NCBI GenBank assembly: GCA_963766365.1
Contig: CAVXZK010000006.1
Coordinates: 496,001 to 560,000 of the forward strand
From: JALORV01 sp963766365
GTDB lineage: Bacteria > Pseudomonadota > Gammaproteobacteria > Burkholderiales > Burkholderiaceae_F
DNA: 64,000 bases
Direction of reading: 5' to 3'
Position 1 is the stretch's first letter. The number at the start of each line of letters is the position of its first letter. This document shows positions 24,987 to 32,426 of this stretch, piece by piece. The notes below the pieces were generated by a model, which searched no databases, was not told the origin of the DNA, and saw nothing but the letters and a program-made list of their open reading frames with translations. Position numbers and translations under genes: made by a program.

Positions 24987-27020
24987 CTAGCGCGAGGCGC
25001 TGTCGCTGGTTTCCTTGTTGCTCGTCGGCACGTATGTGTAGCCGGAGAGTGTGATGCCCGTCACCGTGAAGGTGAAGGTCGTGCCTGACTTCGAACGCCC
25101 GGACTTCATGGAAGCGACCCCATTGGATCCGGTCAGTGCACTGGCGGAACCTGAAACCGCGCCGCTCCAGTTGCCGCTGACCGTGGCCCCGGGTACCAGG
25201 TTGCCATTGCCGTCACGCACCGCAACCTGGGCCGTCGCCTCGGCGTTGCCGTTGCGGAAGGTACGCAACGCCACGTTGATCGAGTCCACATAGATCGTCG
25301 TAAGCACCACCGGTGCATTGGCGTTGACGGTCACGCTCTTGGTGTCGGTCAGACCGAGTTTGTCGGTGACCTTCAGCGAAGCCGTGTAGGTGCCGGGGCT
25401 CGCGTAGGTGTGGCTGGCGCTGGCGGCAAACACCGGCCCGCTGCCGTCTCCGAAATTCCACTCATAGCGGGCAATGCTGCCATCCGGGTCGTACGAGCCG
25501 CTCGACGAGAAGCTGACGGCAATCGGAGCGACGCCGGAGGGCGGCGCGGCCGACACCACGGCGACCGGCGGCTGCGAGGCCGCCGCCGTTACCGTGCCGC
25601 TCAGCAGGAACTCGCCGACACTGCCGTAACTGGAATATCCGGTCGCGAGATCGCCCTTGGCGACGCCGGTCACCGACACGAAGTACGTGCCGCCGGCGCT
25701 GGTGGCGCTCATCGTCGCAGCGAGCGTATCGACCGGATTGACGCTCGCCAGCAGCACGCCCGCCCCGTCGCGCAGCTCGGCACGGAGGTCAAGGTTGGGC
25801 GAGCGACGGGCCGGAGCTACCGACAGGTTCATCGTGCCTGCACCGGCGACGAAGGAGAACACGTCGATGTCACCGCTGCGTTCAATGATGCCGCCCGCTT
25901 CGATCGTCGTCACGCTGTTGAGCGTCGTTCCCGCGATGCGACTTGCGGTTCCGGTCGCATTGCCGTGGTCGTCGGCTCGCGCGGCCACGCCGTTCGCGGC
26001 CATGACCGTGTAATCGTCTTCCTTGTTGTTCGCATCCGGGTACTCGCCCTTGCTCCACTGCACGAGTTCCCTGTAGTAGCCAACGCCCATGATCGGCGCC
26101 CATCCAGTGGCGCCGGCGCCATGACCGCCGTAGTAGCCCGTCGCCGACGTGCCGTCGTGGTGCAGACCGACGTTGTGGCCCGCCTCGTGCGAAATCGCTT
26201 CGGCCACGTACTTCTCGTTGCCTCCGCCCAGCGCGTCGTAGAACACCAGCGCCGGTTTGTAGTAATCCGAGGTGGCGTCGAAGATGCCGAGATAAGCGAC
26301 GCCACCGCAACTGCAGCTGTAGAAGCTGCGCTTGGTAATGAGGACCGTCGTGCCAAACGTGTCATCGCTGGTGCTGCTGCGCGTCAGCCGGTCCGCCGGT
26401 GGCGCTTCGGTGGTCACGTCGACGTCGAACGGTGCAAAGTCCTCGGCCACGCGCTGCCAGATGTACTGGATGCGCTCCAGTTCGGCCGTGCTGAACGAAT
26501 ACGGCACGCCGTCGGTGTCGAACGGCAGCGCCGTGATCGTCGGCTGCGTGCTCGTGTTCCACGCCGTCCCGCTCAGCGTCGCACCCTGGAAGTTGAGGTG
26601 GATCGTGCGCTTGGAACCGGGACGGCTGTGCAGCAGGAAAGTCTGGTCGAGCGGTGCCAGGCTGCCGCTTGCCGTCAGCGACGATGCGCCAGCGGGAGCG
26701 TCGACTTTCAGCGGCGCGTCGAGATCCTCCTGATAGAAAATTCGGCCCTGGCGATCAACCCAGGCATTGCGGTCGCGCCGCAGGATCGACGCCAACTCGC
26801 CGGGAGACTTGCCGTACCACGCGGCGACCTCCGGCAGGCGACTTCCAAGAAGATCGATCGCCCGTTGGCCCCGCGCCTTCTCGGGCAACTCAATGGAGGG
26901 GAACGCCGCCCTCTGCGGGAGGTTCGGGGGGCGGTTGCCCGCGGAAATGTCGTTCTGCGCCCATGCAGGCGCAGCCAGCGTTGCTGCAATCAGCAGCCCC
27001 ACGGTCCAAAGCTTCAACAC
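24987..27020 (-). CDS. Secreted metzincin-like metalloprotease with PKD domain
   Basis: A 677-residue exported protein; signal peptide MLKLWTVGLLIAATLAAPAWA. The zinc site is SHEAGHNVGLHHDG (HEXXHxxGxxHD, metzincin type) near residues 275-290. The middle region holds a beta-sandwich resembling a pre-peptidase C-terminal domain (about 370-465). A PKD domain follows around 475-560 (YDPDGSIARYEWNFGDGSG), and then an Ig-like region (about 565-660) with VRDGNGNLVPGATVSGNW. It is probably an extracellular protease with carbohydrate- or protein-binding domains. Confidence 0.82.
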   Translation of the reverse strand: MLKLWTVGLLIAATLAAPAWAQNDISAGNRPPNLPQRAAFPSIELPEKARGQRAIDLLGSRLPEVAAWYGKSPGELASILRRDRNAWVDRQGRIFYQEDLDAPLKVDAPAGASSLTASGSLAPLDQTFLLHSRPGSKRTIHLNFQGATLSGTAWNTSTQPTITALPFDTDGVPYSFSTAELERIQYIWQRVAEDFAPFDVDVTTEAPPADRLTRSSTSDDTFGTTVLITKRSFYSCSCGGVAYLGIFDATSDYYKPALVFYDALGGGNEKYVAEAISHEAGHNVGLHHDGTSATGYYGGHGAGATGWAPIMGVGYYRELVQWSKGEYPDANNKEDDYTVMAANGVAARADDHGNATGTASRIAGTTLNSVTTIEAGGIIERSGDIDVFSFVAGAGTMNLSVAPARRSPNLDLRAELRDGAGVLLASVNPVDTLAATMSATSAGGTYFVSVTGVAKGDLATGYSSYGSVGEFLLSGTVTAAASQPPVAVVSAAPPSGVAPIAVSFSSSGSYDPDGSIARYEWNFGDGSGPVFAASASHTYASPGTYTASLKVTDKLGLTDTKSVTVNANAPVVLTTIYVDSINVALRTFRNGNAEATAQVAVRDGNGNLVPGATVSGNWSGAVSGSASALTGSNGVASMKSGRSKSGTTFTFTVTGITLSGYTYVPTSNKETSDSASR

Positions 27021-27069
27021 GGAGAGGTCCTACCCGGCCGCGTCGCGGCCCTTCCCTGCCCCGCAACCG

Positions 27070-27180
27070 CTACATGCACGCAGCCGTGACGAGTACTACC
27101 AAGGCAACCAGCGACCACATCCCGGTGAACAACGGAATGTCACCGAATGGAACGAGACGATCGTCGTCGGACGGGTTCAT
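27070..27180 (-). CDS. Possible 36-residue single-helix membrane protein
   Basis: A short frame not assigned before. It starts at ATG 27180, preceded by GGGAGG with a five-base spacer, an excellent ribosome site. It encodes MNPSDDDRLVPFGDIPLF, then a hydrophobic helix TGMWSLVALVVLVTAACM, and stops at TAG 27070. It lies about 50 bp upstream of the protease gene in the same direction. The profile (charged N-terminus plus one transmembrane helix) fits many bacterial small membrane proteins. No family is recognised; translation is unproven. Confidence 0.4.
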   Translation of the reverse strand: MNPSDDDRLVPFGDIPLFTGMWSLVALVVLVTAACM

Positions 27181-27439
27181 CCTGGCCTCCCGGGGCGCCA
27201 AATTGGCCCTCCCCTCCTGTGGAGTATCGGCAGGTTGCAGGGGGTTGTTTATCGTCCTGACAGACGAACACGCGCTTGGCGTAAGGGCAGTACGACGCCT
27301 GGATTAACGCAGGAAACGGGTATTCCGTTCCGGGCGCCGTGGCGGCTGCGATGACGGTGGCGGAACCGGACCTGGCAGCGTCCGTGAGGGCATCGCCGCG
27401 GGCCGGCGGATCCGCCCGAACAGGTTCGGGGGCCCCGAG
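27181..27439. other. Gap upstream of the small ORF, no recognised gene
   Basis: About 260 bases between the small membrane ORF and the IS21 remnant. It should contain the leftward promoter for the small ORF and protease. No structural RNA or conserved frame was identified. Confidence 0.4.
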
Positions 27440-27640
27440 TGTCAGGCGACACGACAAACTGACCCCCTGGCGACACGAGGAATTGACCCCCTTCGTGCGA
27501 GGAGGTCGAGGTGGAAGAGGTGGTCGAGCAAGCTCCCCGGTCTGACGGGACCGACGGGAGGCAGGCGATGCAAACGCCTGAGGAGGTGCAGGCGATGCTC
27601 AAGCTGGCGTCGCTGGGCTGGGGAGCCAAGCGCATCAGCC
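27440..27640 (+). mobile_element. IS21-family remnant: terminal repeats plus 5' end of istA
   Basis: The segment starts TGTCAGGCGACACGACAAA. It contains two tandem 23-base repeats, 27445-27467 and 27469-27491, matching at 20 of 23 positions and both ending TTGACCCCC or CTGACCCCC. Multiple terminal repeats of this sort are a known feature of IS21-family ends. They are followed by the beginning of an IstA-like frame. The remainder of istA, all of istB and the other end are missing, so this is a dead fragment. Confidence 0.7.
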
Positions 27641-27687
27641 GGGAACTCGTCTGCACCCGCCTCCACTGCGGCCTCGGCGTTGCATGA
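27511..27687 (+). pseudogene. Truncated istA transposase (IS21 family), N-terminal fragment
   Basis: The frame begins at GTG 27511 or ATG 27568 and encodes MQTPEEVQAMLKLASLGWGA followed by KRISREL, which is the N-terminal helix-turn-helix start of IstA transposases. After about residue 46 the match ends abruptly (VCTRLHCGLGVA, then TGA), where about 450 residues would follow in an intact IstA. The break point near 27640 marks a deletion or recombination joint. Confidence 0.68.
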
Positions 27688-27872
27688 TGCGGTCTCGCTT
27701 GTGCATCTGCACTGCGGGTTCCTCCTAGAGTTGGAGGCGTAGGCCGGTCGACAGGTCCCGGGCCGTCTTGCAGATTGCTGTGCAAAGGGAATTACTGGAA
27801 CCAGGCAAGCGACGCCCATAATCGGTGCTACCGGGGGAACCGGTTCCCCTCATCAGAGAACAGGAGATGTCC

Positions 27873-28079
27873 ATGAACGAGGAAACCTTCAACCTGAGCA
27901 TTCGCAAATTCCTGAAGATGGTTGGCGTCAGTTCGCAGCGTGAGATCGAACAAGCGGTGGCAAAGGCCATTGCGGCGCGTGCCATCTCGGGTTCCGAATC
28001 GTTCCCGGCAACGGTGACGCTCGAAGTCGCTGGCCTCAAGTTGAACGTCAAATTTGACGGCGAAATCAGACTCCAATGA
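27873..28079 (+). CDS. DUF6494-like small protein
   Basis: A 68-residue protein beginning MNEETFNLSIRKFLKMVGVS and continuing with SQREIEQAVAKAI, then a beta-rich C-terminus (TVTLEVAGLKLNVKFDGEI). This matches DUF6494 proteins, small soluble proteins of unknown role. ATG 27873 follows AGGAG with six bases between; ATG 27867 overlaps the spacer and GTG 27825 is unlikely. It stands alone between IS remnants. Confidence 0.7.
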   Translation: MNEETFNLSIRKFLKMVGVSSQREIEQAVAKAIAARAISGSESFPATVTLEVAGLKLNVKFDGEIRLQ

Positions 28080-28614
28080 GTGCAAAGGCGTGTGTACAGG
28101 TGGCAGCCCCGGCCAAGTTCGGCACCTGACCGGACAAGTTATCCCGAAGCCGCCAAGTGATCCTGCGATTGCGCTGTGAACCTGAGCAAGCCCGGTCGCA
28201 TTGCGAATCAGAACGCTCTCGGTTGCCTGCCCCGCTGTCTCAGCTGTGCTTGATCCGGGAGCGTGCCGGAGCGTCTCGCGTACGACAGCGAACTCGGACC
28301 CAGGCGAACGACCATTCACGCCCGGCGTTCAAGCATGGTGGCAAGGAAGAAGTTTCCAAGTAGTCCTGTACATCACTCCTTTCCAGACTTCCGGAAATGG
28401 CATCTGGCTGACAAGCTGGCTTGACCGGAATGCGGGTCGCCGGTTCGGGCGGGCGCGGCACTCCCGGCTCGACGAGACACCTCCTGACGCGACGCGCCGA
28501 CGAGACTCTCACCAGCGGGCTGGGCTGCAGCGCGGCTCGCCCCTCGCGTTGCTAAAGTTCGGGTTCGAATTTACTTTGGACCCGGGCCGCGCTGAGCCCG
28601 CGGTCGATGCCTAA
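28080..28614. other. Gap with possible insertion-sequence end, no credible gene
   Basis: About 535 bases. The first 90 contain three imperfect repeats around CCGGCCAAGTTCGGC (28109), CCGGACAAGTTATCC (28130) and GCCGCCAAGTGATCC (28150). They follow a TGTG start near 28090 and resemble the multi-repeat ends of some IS21-type elements. The remaining sequence shows open frames, one of which (28201-28614) runs up to mobB, but its composition and content are unlike any protein I recognise. The mobB promoter should lie here. Confidence 0.4.
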
Positions 28615-29109
28615 ATGAAAGTCTTCGGATTCGCCGGCTGGTCTGGCAGCGGCAAGACCGTGTTGATCGAGCGCGTCATTCCGCTGCTGACCGGGCGCGG
28701 ACTCGAGGTATCTCTGATCAAGCGAGCGCATCACGAGTTCGACGTCGACGTGCCAGGCAAGGACTCGTACCGCCACCGGCGCGCGGGGTGTCGGGAGGTG
28801 TTGCTGTCGTCCAGCGTGCGTTGGGCGCACATGCACGAGCTGCGGGGTGAGCCAGAGCAGACGCTGCATCAGCTGGTCGACCGCATCTCTCCATGCGACC
28901 TGCTGCTGGTGGAAGGCTTCAAGCGGGAGGTCATCCCGAAGATGGAGATATTCCGCCGGGCGAACGCCAAGCAAGCTCTGCATCCCCACGATCCGCACAT
29001 TGTCGCGATCGCCGCCGACTGTCGCTTTGATACGGCGCTGCCGCAGTTCGACCTCGACGACGCAGCAGGCATCGCCGACTTCGTGTGTACGTTCAACCGG
29101 TTGGGGTAA
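28615..29109 (+). CDS. mobB: Molybdopterin-guanine dinucleotide biosynthesis adaptor MobB
   Basis: A 164-residue P-loop GTPase with Walker A GWSGSGKT at residues 8-15, then VSLIKRAHHEFDVDVPGKDS and LLLVEGFKRE, which are MobB signatures. MobB binds GTP and helps MobA form MGD cofactor. No strong ribosome site is visible before ATG 28615. Its partner mobA is at 41298, on the other side of the formate dehydrogenase operon. Confidence 0.92.
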   Translation: MKVFGFAGWSGSGKTVLIERVIPLLTGRGLEVSLIKRAHHEFDVDVPGKDSYRHRRAGCREVLLSSSVRWAHMHELRGEPEQTLHQLVDRISPCDLLLVEGFKREVIPKMEIFRRANAKQALHPHDPHIVAIAADCRFDTALPQFDLDDAAGIADFVCTFNRLG

Positions 29110-29148
29110 CGCCGTTCCGCCCACGCTGCATCGACCGAACCTCGGCCC

Positions 29149-29754
29149 ATGAAGAGCCCGCCAGCCGTCGATCGACCTGAACCGGCCGATGTCCTGAAGC
29201 ACCTTGCGTCGCGCTATTCGGTCAGCCCGAAGTATCTCGGCGCTCCGGCACCCGGGCGCGCAGAACTGCTGCGCGCAGCCGCGTTGGCACTGCGGGCGCC
29301 TGACCACGAGGCGCTGCGGCCGTACCGGTTTGTGTGCATCAACGCGCCTCAGCGAGCGGCGCTGGGCGAGTTGTATGCGCGTGGCGCGCAGCGCCGCGGC
29401 CTCGACGACGCCGAGGTGCAGCGAGCCCGCGAACGCACCAACAAGGGCCCATGCCTGCTGGCCTTAATCGGCCGCATCAAAGATGGGGCGCTCGACGTGC
29501 CCGCGCAGGAGCAGTGGCTGTGCATTGGCGCTGCGCTGATGAACTTCGTGAACGCGCTACACCTGATGGGCTATGGCGCCAAGGTCCTCAGCGGTGCGTC
29601 GATCTACGACGTGGACGTGCAGAAGGCGTTCTGTGCGCCAGGTGAAACCCTGCTGTGCTGGATCGTCACAGGCACGCCGACGCGCTCGGCGCATTCGCGC
29701 TACTCCGATGATGCCGCCTCAATTCTGAGCGACTGGGACGGCGGCGACCGGTAG
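29149..29754 (+). CDS. Nitroreductase-family flavoprotein
   Basis: A 201-residue NfsB/YdjA-type protein. It has the N-terminal SPKYLGAPAPGRAELLRAA region, a central RPYRFVCINAPQ strand and the C-terminal WLCIGAALMNFVNALHLMGYGAK helix that builds the FMN site. It probably uses FMN and NAD(P)H; substrate unknown. It follows mobB by 39 bp, so co-transcription is likely. Its stop is immediately followed by an IS91-derived fragment. Confidence 0.78.
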   Translation: MKSPPAVDRPEPADVLKHLASRYSVSPKYLGAPAPGRAELLRAAALALRAPDHEALRPYRFVCINAPQRAALGELYARGAQRRGLDDAEVQRARERTNKGPCLLALIGRIKDGALDVPAQEQWLCIGAALMNFVNALHLMGYGAKVLSGASIYDVDVQKAFCAPGETLLCWIVTGTPTRSAHSRYSDDAASILSDWDGGDR

Positions 29755-29756
29755 GC

Positions 29757-29891
29757 CGCGTCATCCGGACAGCCGCCGAGGCCGAGCGCGCTGTGGTCAC
29801 GCTGATCCAACGTTTCGTCTCGGCCGCGAACCTGAACATCTACCTGCACTGCCCGGTGCTGGACGGCGTGTACCGCGAAGCGAGGCTGACC
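29757..29891 (+). mobile_element. IS91-family transposase fragment
   Basis: In the frame of positions 29757-29891 the translation reads VVTLIQRFVSAANLNIYLHC followed by PVLDGVYREA. This matches a conserved core segment of IS91/IS801-type transposases (typical form LIQRFGSALNLNxHxHxLxLDGVY). Nothing else of the transposase is present, and the frame continues by chance into the next gene. A long call from 29793 would therefore fuse IS debris to a Rieske-like protein. Confidence 0.72.
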
Positions 29892-29951
29892 GGTAGATGG
29901 CAACTGCCGAACGCATTGCCCGGACTTCGCAGCGGGTGTAGCGTCTTTCGT

Positions 29952-30674
29952 GTGCAGCCGAATCCCAACTCCGCGCGCCGCCGCGACCTGATGCGCCAGG
30001 CCGCCTGCGTCGCCGGCGCGTGGGTGGCGTCCAGCGCGCTGCCGGTGGTGGCAGTCGGCGAGGTGCAGCGCTACCCGCGTTCGCTGCTAGTCGACTCACG
30101 CGGCAGCCCGTGGCCGGCGCGCCGGCTCAGGGAAGGAGAGGCGTTCCTCTTCAACTACCCGTATACGGTGTCGCCGGTGTTCTTGATCGCGTTCGAGCAC
30201 GAGGTGAAGCCGGCCGAACTGGTCACCGAAGACAAGCGGCGCTATGCGGCACCGGCCGGCGTGGGTCCGAACAAATCGATCGTCGCGTTCTCGGCGATTT
30301 GTGCGCACAAGCTGATGTACCCGAAGACGGCGATCAGCTTCATCGGCCTGCGCGGCGGCGGCCGCGGTGAGCCGGCACACGTGATTCACTGCTGCGGCGA
30401 CAACTCGCGCTACGACCCGTTGCACGGCGCGCGCGTGATTGACGGCCCGGCGCCGCAGCCGCTGGCTGCCGTGCTGCTGGAGTGGGACGCCAGCAGCGAC
30501 CACCTGCACGCGGTGGGTACGCGGGGCGGCGAGATGTTCGACGCGTTCTTTGAAAAGTACTCGGCGCAGCTGGAGCTCGAGACCGGCAGCGGCCTGCGCA
30601 AACCGAGTGGTGCCAGCGTTGTCGTACAGCCGGCCGTGAACTACAGCCGGCAGTGGCAGAGCTGCCGGGCCTGA
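29952..30674 (+). CDS. Tat-exported Rieske-like protein with altered ligand motif
   Basis: A 240-residue protein from GTG 29952, chosen because it keeps the twin-arginine leader NSARRRDLMRQAACVAGAWV and excludes the IS91 fragment; there is no clear ribosome site. The mid-part has AICAHKLMYP (first Rieske pair Cys-x-His) and VIHCCGDNSRYDPLHGARV with IDGPAPQPLAAV. The second pair is CC-G-D rather than C-x-C-H, so the usual second His is replaced. The fold is clear but the cluster type is not. It lies tail-to-tail with the formate dehydrogenase operon. Confidence 0.68.
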   Translation: MQPNPNSARRRDLMRQAACVAGAWVASSALPVVAVGEVQRYPRSLLVDSRGSPWPARRLREGEAFLFNYPYTVSPVFLIAFEHEVKPAELVTEDKRRYAAPAGVGPNKSIVAFSAICAHKLMYPKTAISFIGLRGGGRGEPAHVIHCCGDNSRYDPLHGARVIDGPAPQPLAAVLLEWDASSDHLHAVGTRGGEMFDAFFEKYSAQLELETGSGLRKPSGASVVVQPAVNYSRQWQSCRA

Positions 30675-30711
30675 GCCGGACACACGACAACACCTTGCGT
30701 ACTGGCGAAAA

Positions 30712-30739
30712 GCAGAAGCGCCCCGCGGGGCGCTTCTGC
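30712..30739. terminator. Bidirectional terminator between Rieske-like gene and formate dehydrogenase operon
   Basis: A 13-bp perfect stem GCAGAAGCGCCCC/GGGGCGCTTCTGC with a two-base centre sits in the convergent gap, flanked by GAAAA on the left and TTCAAC on the right. It fits an intrinsic terminator working mainly for the leftward transcript (TTTTC after the stem on the minus strand). Confidence 0.75.
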
Positions 30740-30756
30740 TTCAACGTAAGCGACTG

Positions 30757-31110
30757 TTACTTTTTGGCGGCTGGCGCTGCCGGCTGCGTCGGAGCAGCAG
30801 CGGGTTGCGCCTGGGCAGCGGCCGCGACCGGGGTCGCCGCCGGCGGCACGAACGCACCGGGATTCACGCAGGCAGGTGTCGCCTCGGGCGTGTAGACCTT
30901 GCCACTCGCCTTCTGTTGCTGGATATACGCGTCCGCGACCTTGGCCTGGGACATGCACAGCGTGTAGGCACTGACCTTGCCAGCGTGTGCCGCCTTTGCG
31001 GCATTCAGTGCCGCGGCCGCCTGCTGCTCAGGCGTCGGCGCTGGCAGCTTCGCCCATCCGACCGCGGCAAAGGTAAGCCCGCAAACAGCAATGACGATGT
31101 GCTTCAGCAT
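30757..31110 (-). CDS. Small secreted protein of the formate dehydrogenase operon
   Basis: A 117-residue protein with signal peptide MLKHIVIAVCGLTFAAVGWA. The mature part has two Cys (TLCMSQAK and PACVNPGAF) and a low-complexity Ala/Pro/Gln tail. It is the last gene of the leftward formate dehydrogenase operon, 16 bp after fdhC. No function is known; a periplasmic partner of the enzyme is a guess based on position. Confidence 0.65.
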   Translation of the reverse strand: MLKHIVIAVCGLTFAAVGWAKLPAPTPEQQAAAALNAAKAAHAGKVSAYTLCMSQAKVADAYIQQQKASGKVYTPEATPACVNPGAFVPPAATPVAAAAQAQPAAAPTQPAAPAAKK

Positions 31111-31126
31111 GACTCCCCCAATGACA

Positions 31127-32188
31127 TTACTTGTCCGCTAGCAGGACCGCGCGGCGGATGGGTTCAGGTACAGCGGCCTCGGACACCATCGGACTCTCGG
31201 CCACTTTTCCCGCCTTGACGTCGTTGTACCAAAGCTCGTGGTGATGCTTGGCCCACTCGGCCGTGACATACCCGTCGCGCATCGCGCGGTAAGCCCCCTT
31301 CATGCCGATCGTGCCAAGGTAGATATGCACAGCCGCCATGGCAATGGCGAAGTACGCGGCCACCATGTGGACGACGCTGAAGGTCTGCATCGTCGCGCGT
31401 GACTGCCCGAAGTTCGGGAAGTTGAGTACCAGACCCGAGACGATCAGTACCGGGGTGAGTCCGACCAGCAGGAACCAGAACACCAGCTTCTCGCCGCCGT
31501 TGAACTTGCCCGAGGGGTACTCGTGGCCGGTCAGGTTGCCGACGATCTTGGTGAGCCAGACATAGTCCTGCTTGTTGAACCAGTTGTAAGGCAGGTAACG
31601 GATGAACATCCACACGACACCGACGATCAGGATCGGTCCGATGAAGTTGTGTACGTTCTTCGCTGCCGCCGCCAGCCACGAGTAAAGACCGTGCCCGAGG
31701 ATCGGCAGCAGCAGTACCTTGCCGAAGGTGAGGATCAGTCCGGTGATGGCCAGGATGACCCAGACGATGGCCATGGTCCAGTGCGCGTACCGATCCGACG
31801 GTCGAAAGCGCTGGATCATCGACTTCGATCCGGTCTCGCCGACGGCGATCGAGCCGCGCATCGCATAGAAGCCACCCAGCGACAGCACGGCCAGGGCAAG
31901 CAGCAGTCCGCCGACCAGTGATACCGGTTCACGCGCTTGCCGCCATGTCTCGCCACGCGACTGGATCAGTACTCCCTGGTCCGGCGCTGCGCCGACCTGA
32001 GTGAAGCCCGGCTCGCCTTCGCGCACGTCACGCCAGACCGGGGCATTGTTGTAAGGCTGGGTAACATTTTGCTGCACCTGGTCGCGCGCGGCATCCTGCT
32101 GCTGCGGTGTCGCAGGTTGCGCGGCTGCGTAGCCTGCAAAGGCCAGCACGACAGCCGCCAATCCGGCCCGCCACGTGGTGATCGTCAT
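31127..32188 (-). CDS. fdhC: Formate dehydrogenase gamma subunit, cytochrome b556
   Basis: A 353-residue membrane subunit. After a signal-like N-terminus and a periplasmic stretch (about 25-85), it has a TM helix (SLVGGLLLALAVLSLGGFYA) and then the cytochrome b core with FRPSDRYAHWTMAIVWVILAITGL, KNVHNFIGPILIVGV and VVHMVAAYFAIAMAAVHIYL, providing His ligands for two b hemes. It passes electrons from the beta subunit to quinone. The periplasmic N-terminal extension is as in FdoI-like proteins of proteobacteria with soluble-type alpha subunits. Confidence 0.9.
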   Translation of the reverse strand: MTITTWRAGLAAVVLAFAGYAAAQPATPQQQDAARDQVQQNVTQPYNNAPVWRDVREGEPGFTQVGAAPDQGVLIQSRGETWRQAREPVSLVGGLLLALAVLSLGGFYAMRGSIAVGETGSKSMIQRFRPSDRYAHWTMAIVWVILAITGLILTFGKVLLLPILGHGLYSWLAAAAKNVHNFIGPILIVGVVWMFIRYLPYNWFNKQDYVWLTKIVGNLTGHEYPSGKFNGGEKLVFWFLLVGLTPVLIVSGLVLNFPNFGQSRATMQTFSVVHMVAAYFAIAMAAVHIYLGTIGMKGAYRAMRDGYVTAEWAKHHHELWYNDVKAGKVAESPMVSEAAVPEPIRRAVLLADK

Positions 32189-32198
32189 GGAGCCGCTC

Positions 32199-32426
32199 CT
32201 ACTTCATGCGCGTGTAATCGTTCTGGCTCTGCGCGCGTGCTTGCAGGGCCGCTTCCCATTCCGCCTGCTTGCCCGCGTACTGCGGCGAGTCCCACGGCGC
32301 TGCGACCGGCGCGCCGGAGTACTTGCCCGGCTCGTAGGTAGTCACCTTGTTTTCACCGCAAGCCGACAGTCCGAGTGTCAATGCGAGCGCGGCCAGCACC
32401 GCCGCGGGTCTGGTGAACTTATGCAT
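32199..32426 (-). CDS. Small lipoprotein between fdhB and fdhC
   Basis: A 75-residue protein with lipobox LGLSACGENK, so Cys about residue 22 would be lipidated. The mature part is short (TTYEPGKYSGAPVAAPWDSP and AEWEAALQARAQ). Its ATG at 32426 overlaps the TGA of fdhB by four bases, which indicates coupled translation. Similar small lipoproteins are found at this place in betaproteobacterial formate dehydrogenase operons; their role is unknown. Confidence 0.72.
   Translation of the reverse strand: MHKFTRPAAVLAALALTLGLSACGENKVTTYEPGKYSGAPVAAPWDSPQYAGKQAEWEAALQARAQSQNDYTRMK

Noticed and set aside
25410..27089. Plus-strand open frame of 559 codons
   Set aside because: Antisense to the PKD metalloprotease gene, which has signal peptide and zinc motif.
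27445..27491. CRISPR-like short repeats
   Set aside because: Only two adjacent copies without spacers, next to a transposase fragment; IS21 end fits better.
27249..27785. Minus-strand frames across the IS21 remnant
   Set aside because: They run against the istA fragment and encode basic, motif-free sequence.
28201..28614. Plus-strand frame abutting mobB
   Set aside because: TTG start, no ribosome site, no hydrophobic or motif structure; treated as non-coding leader.
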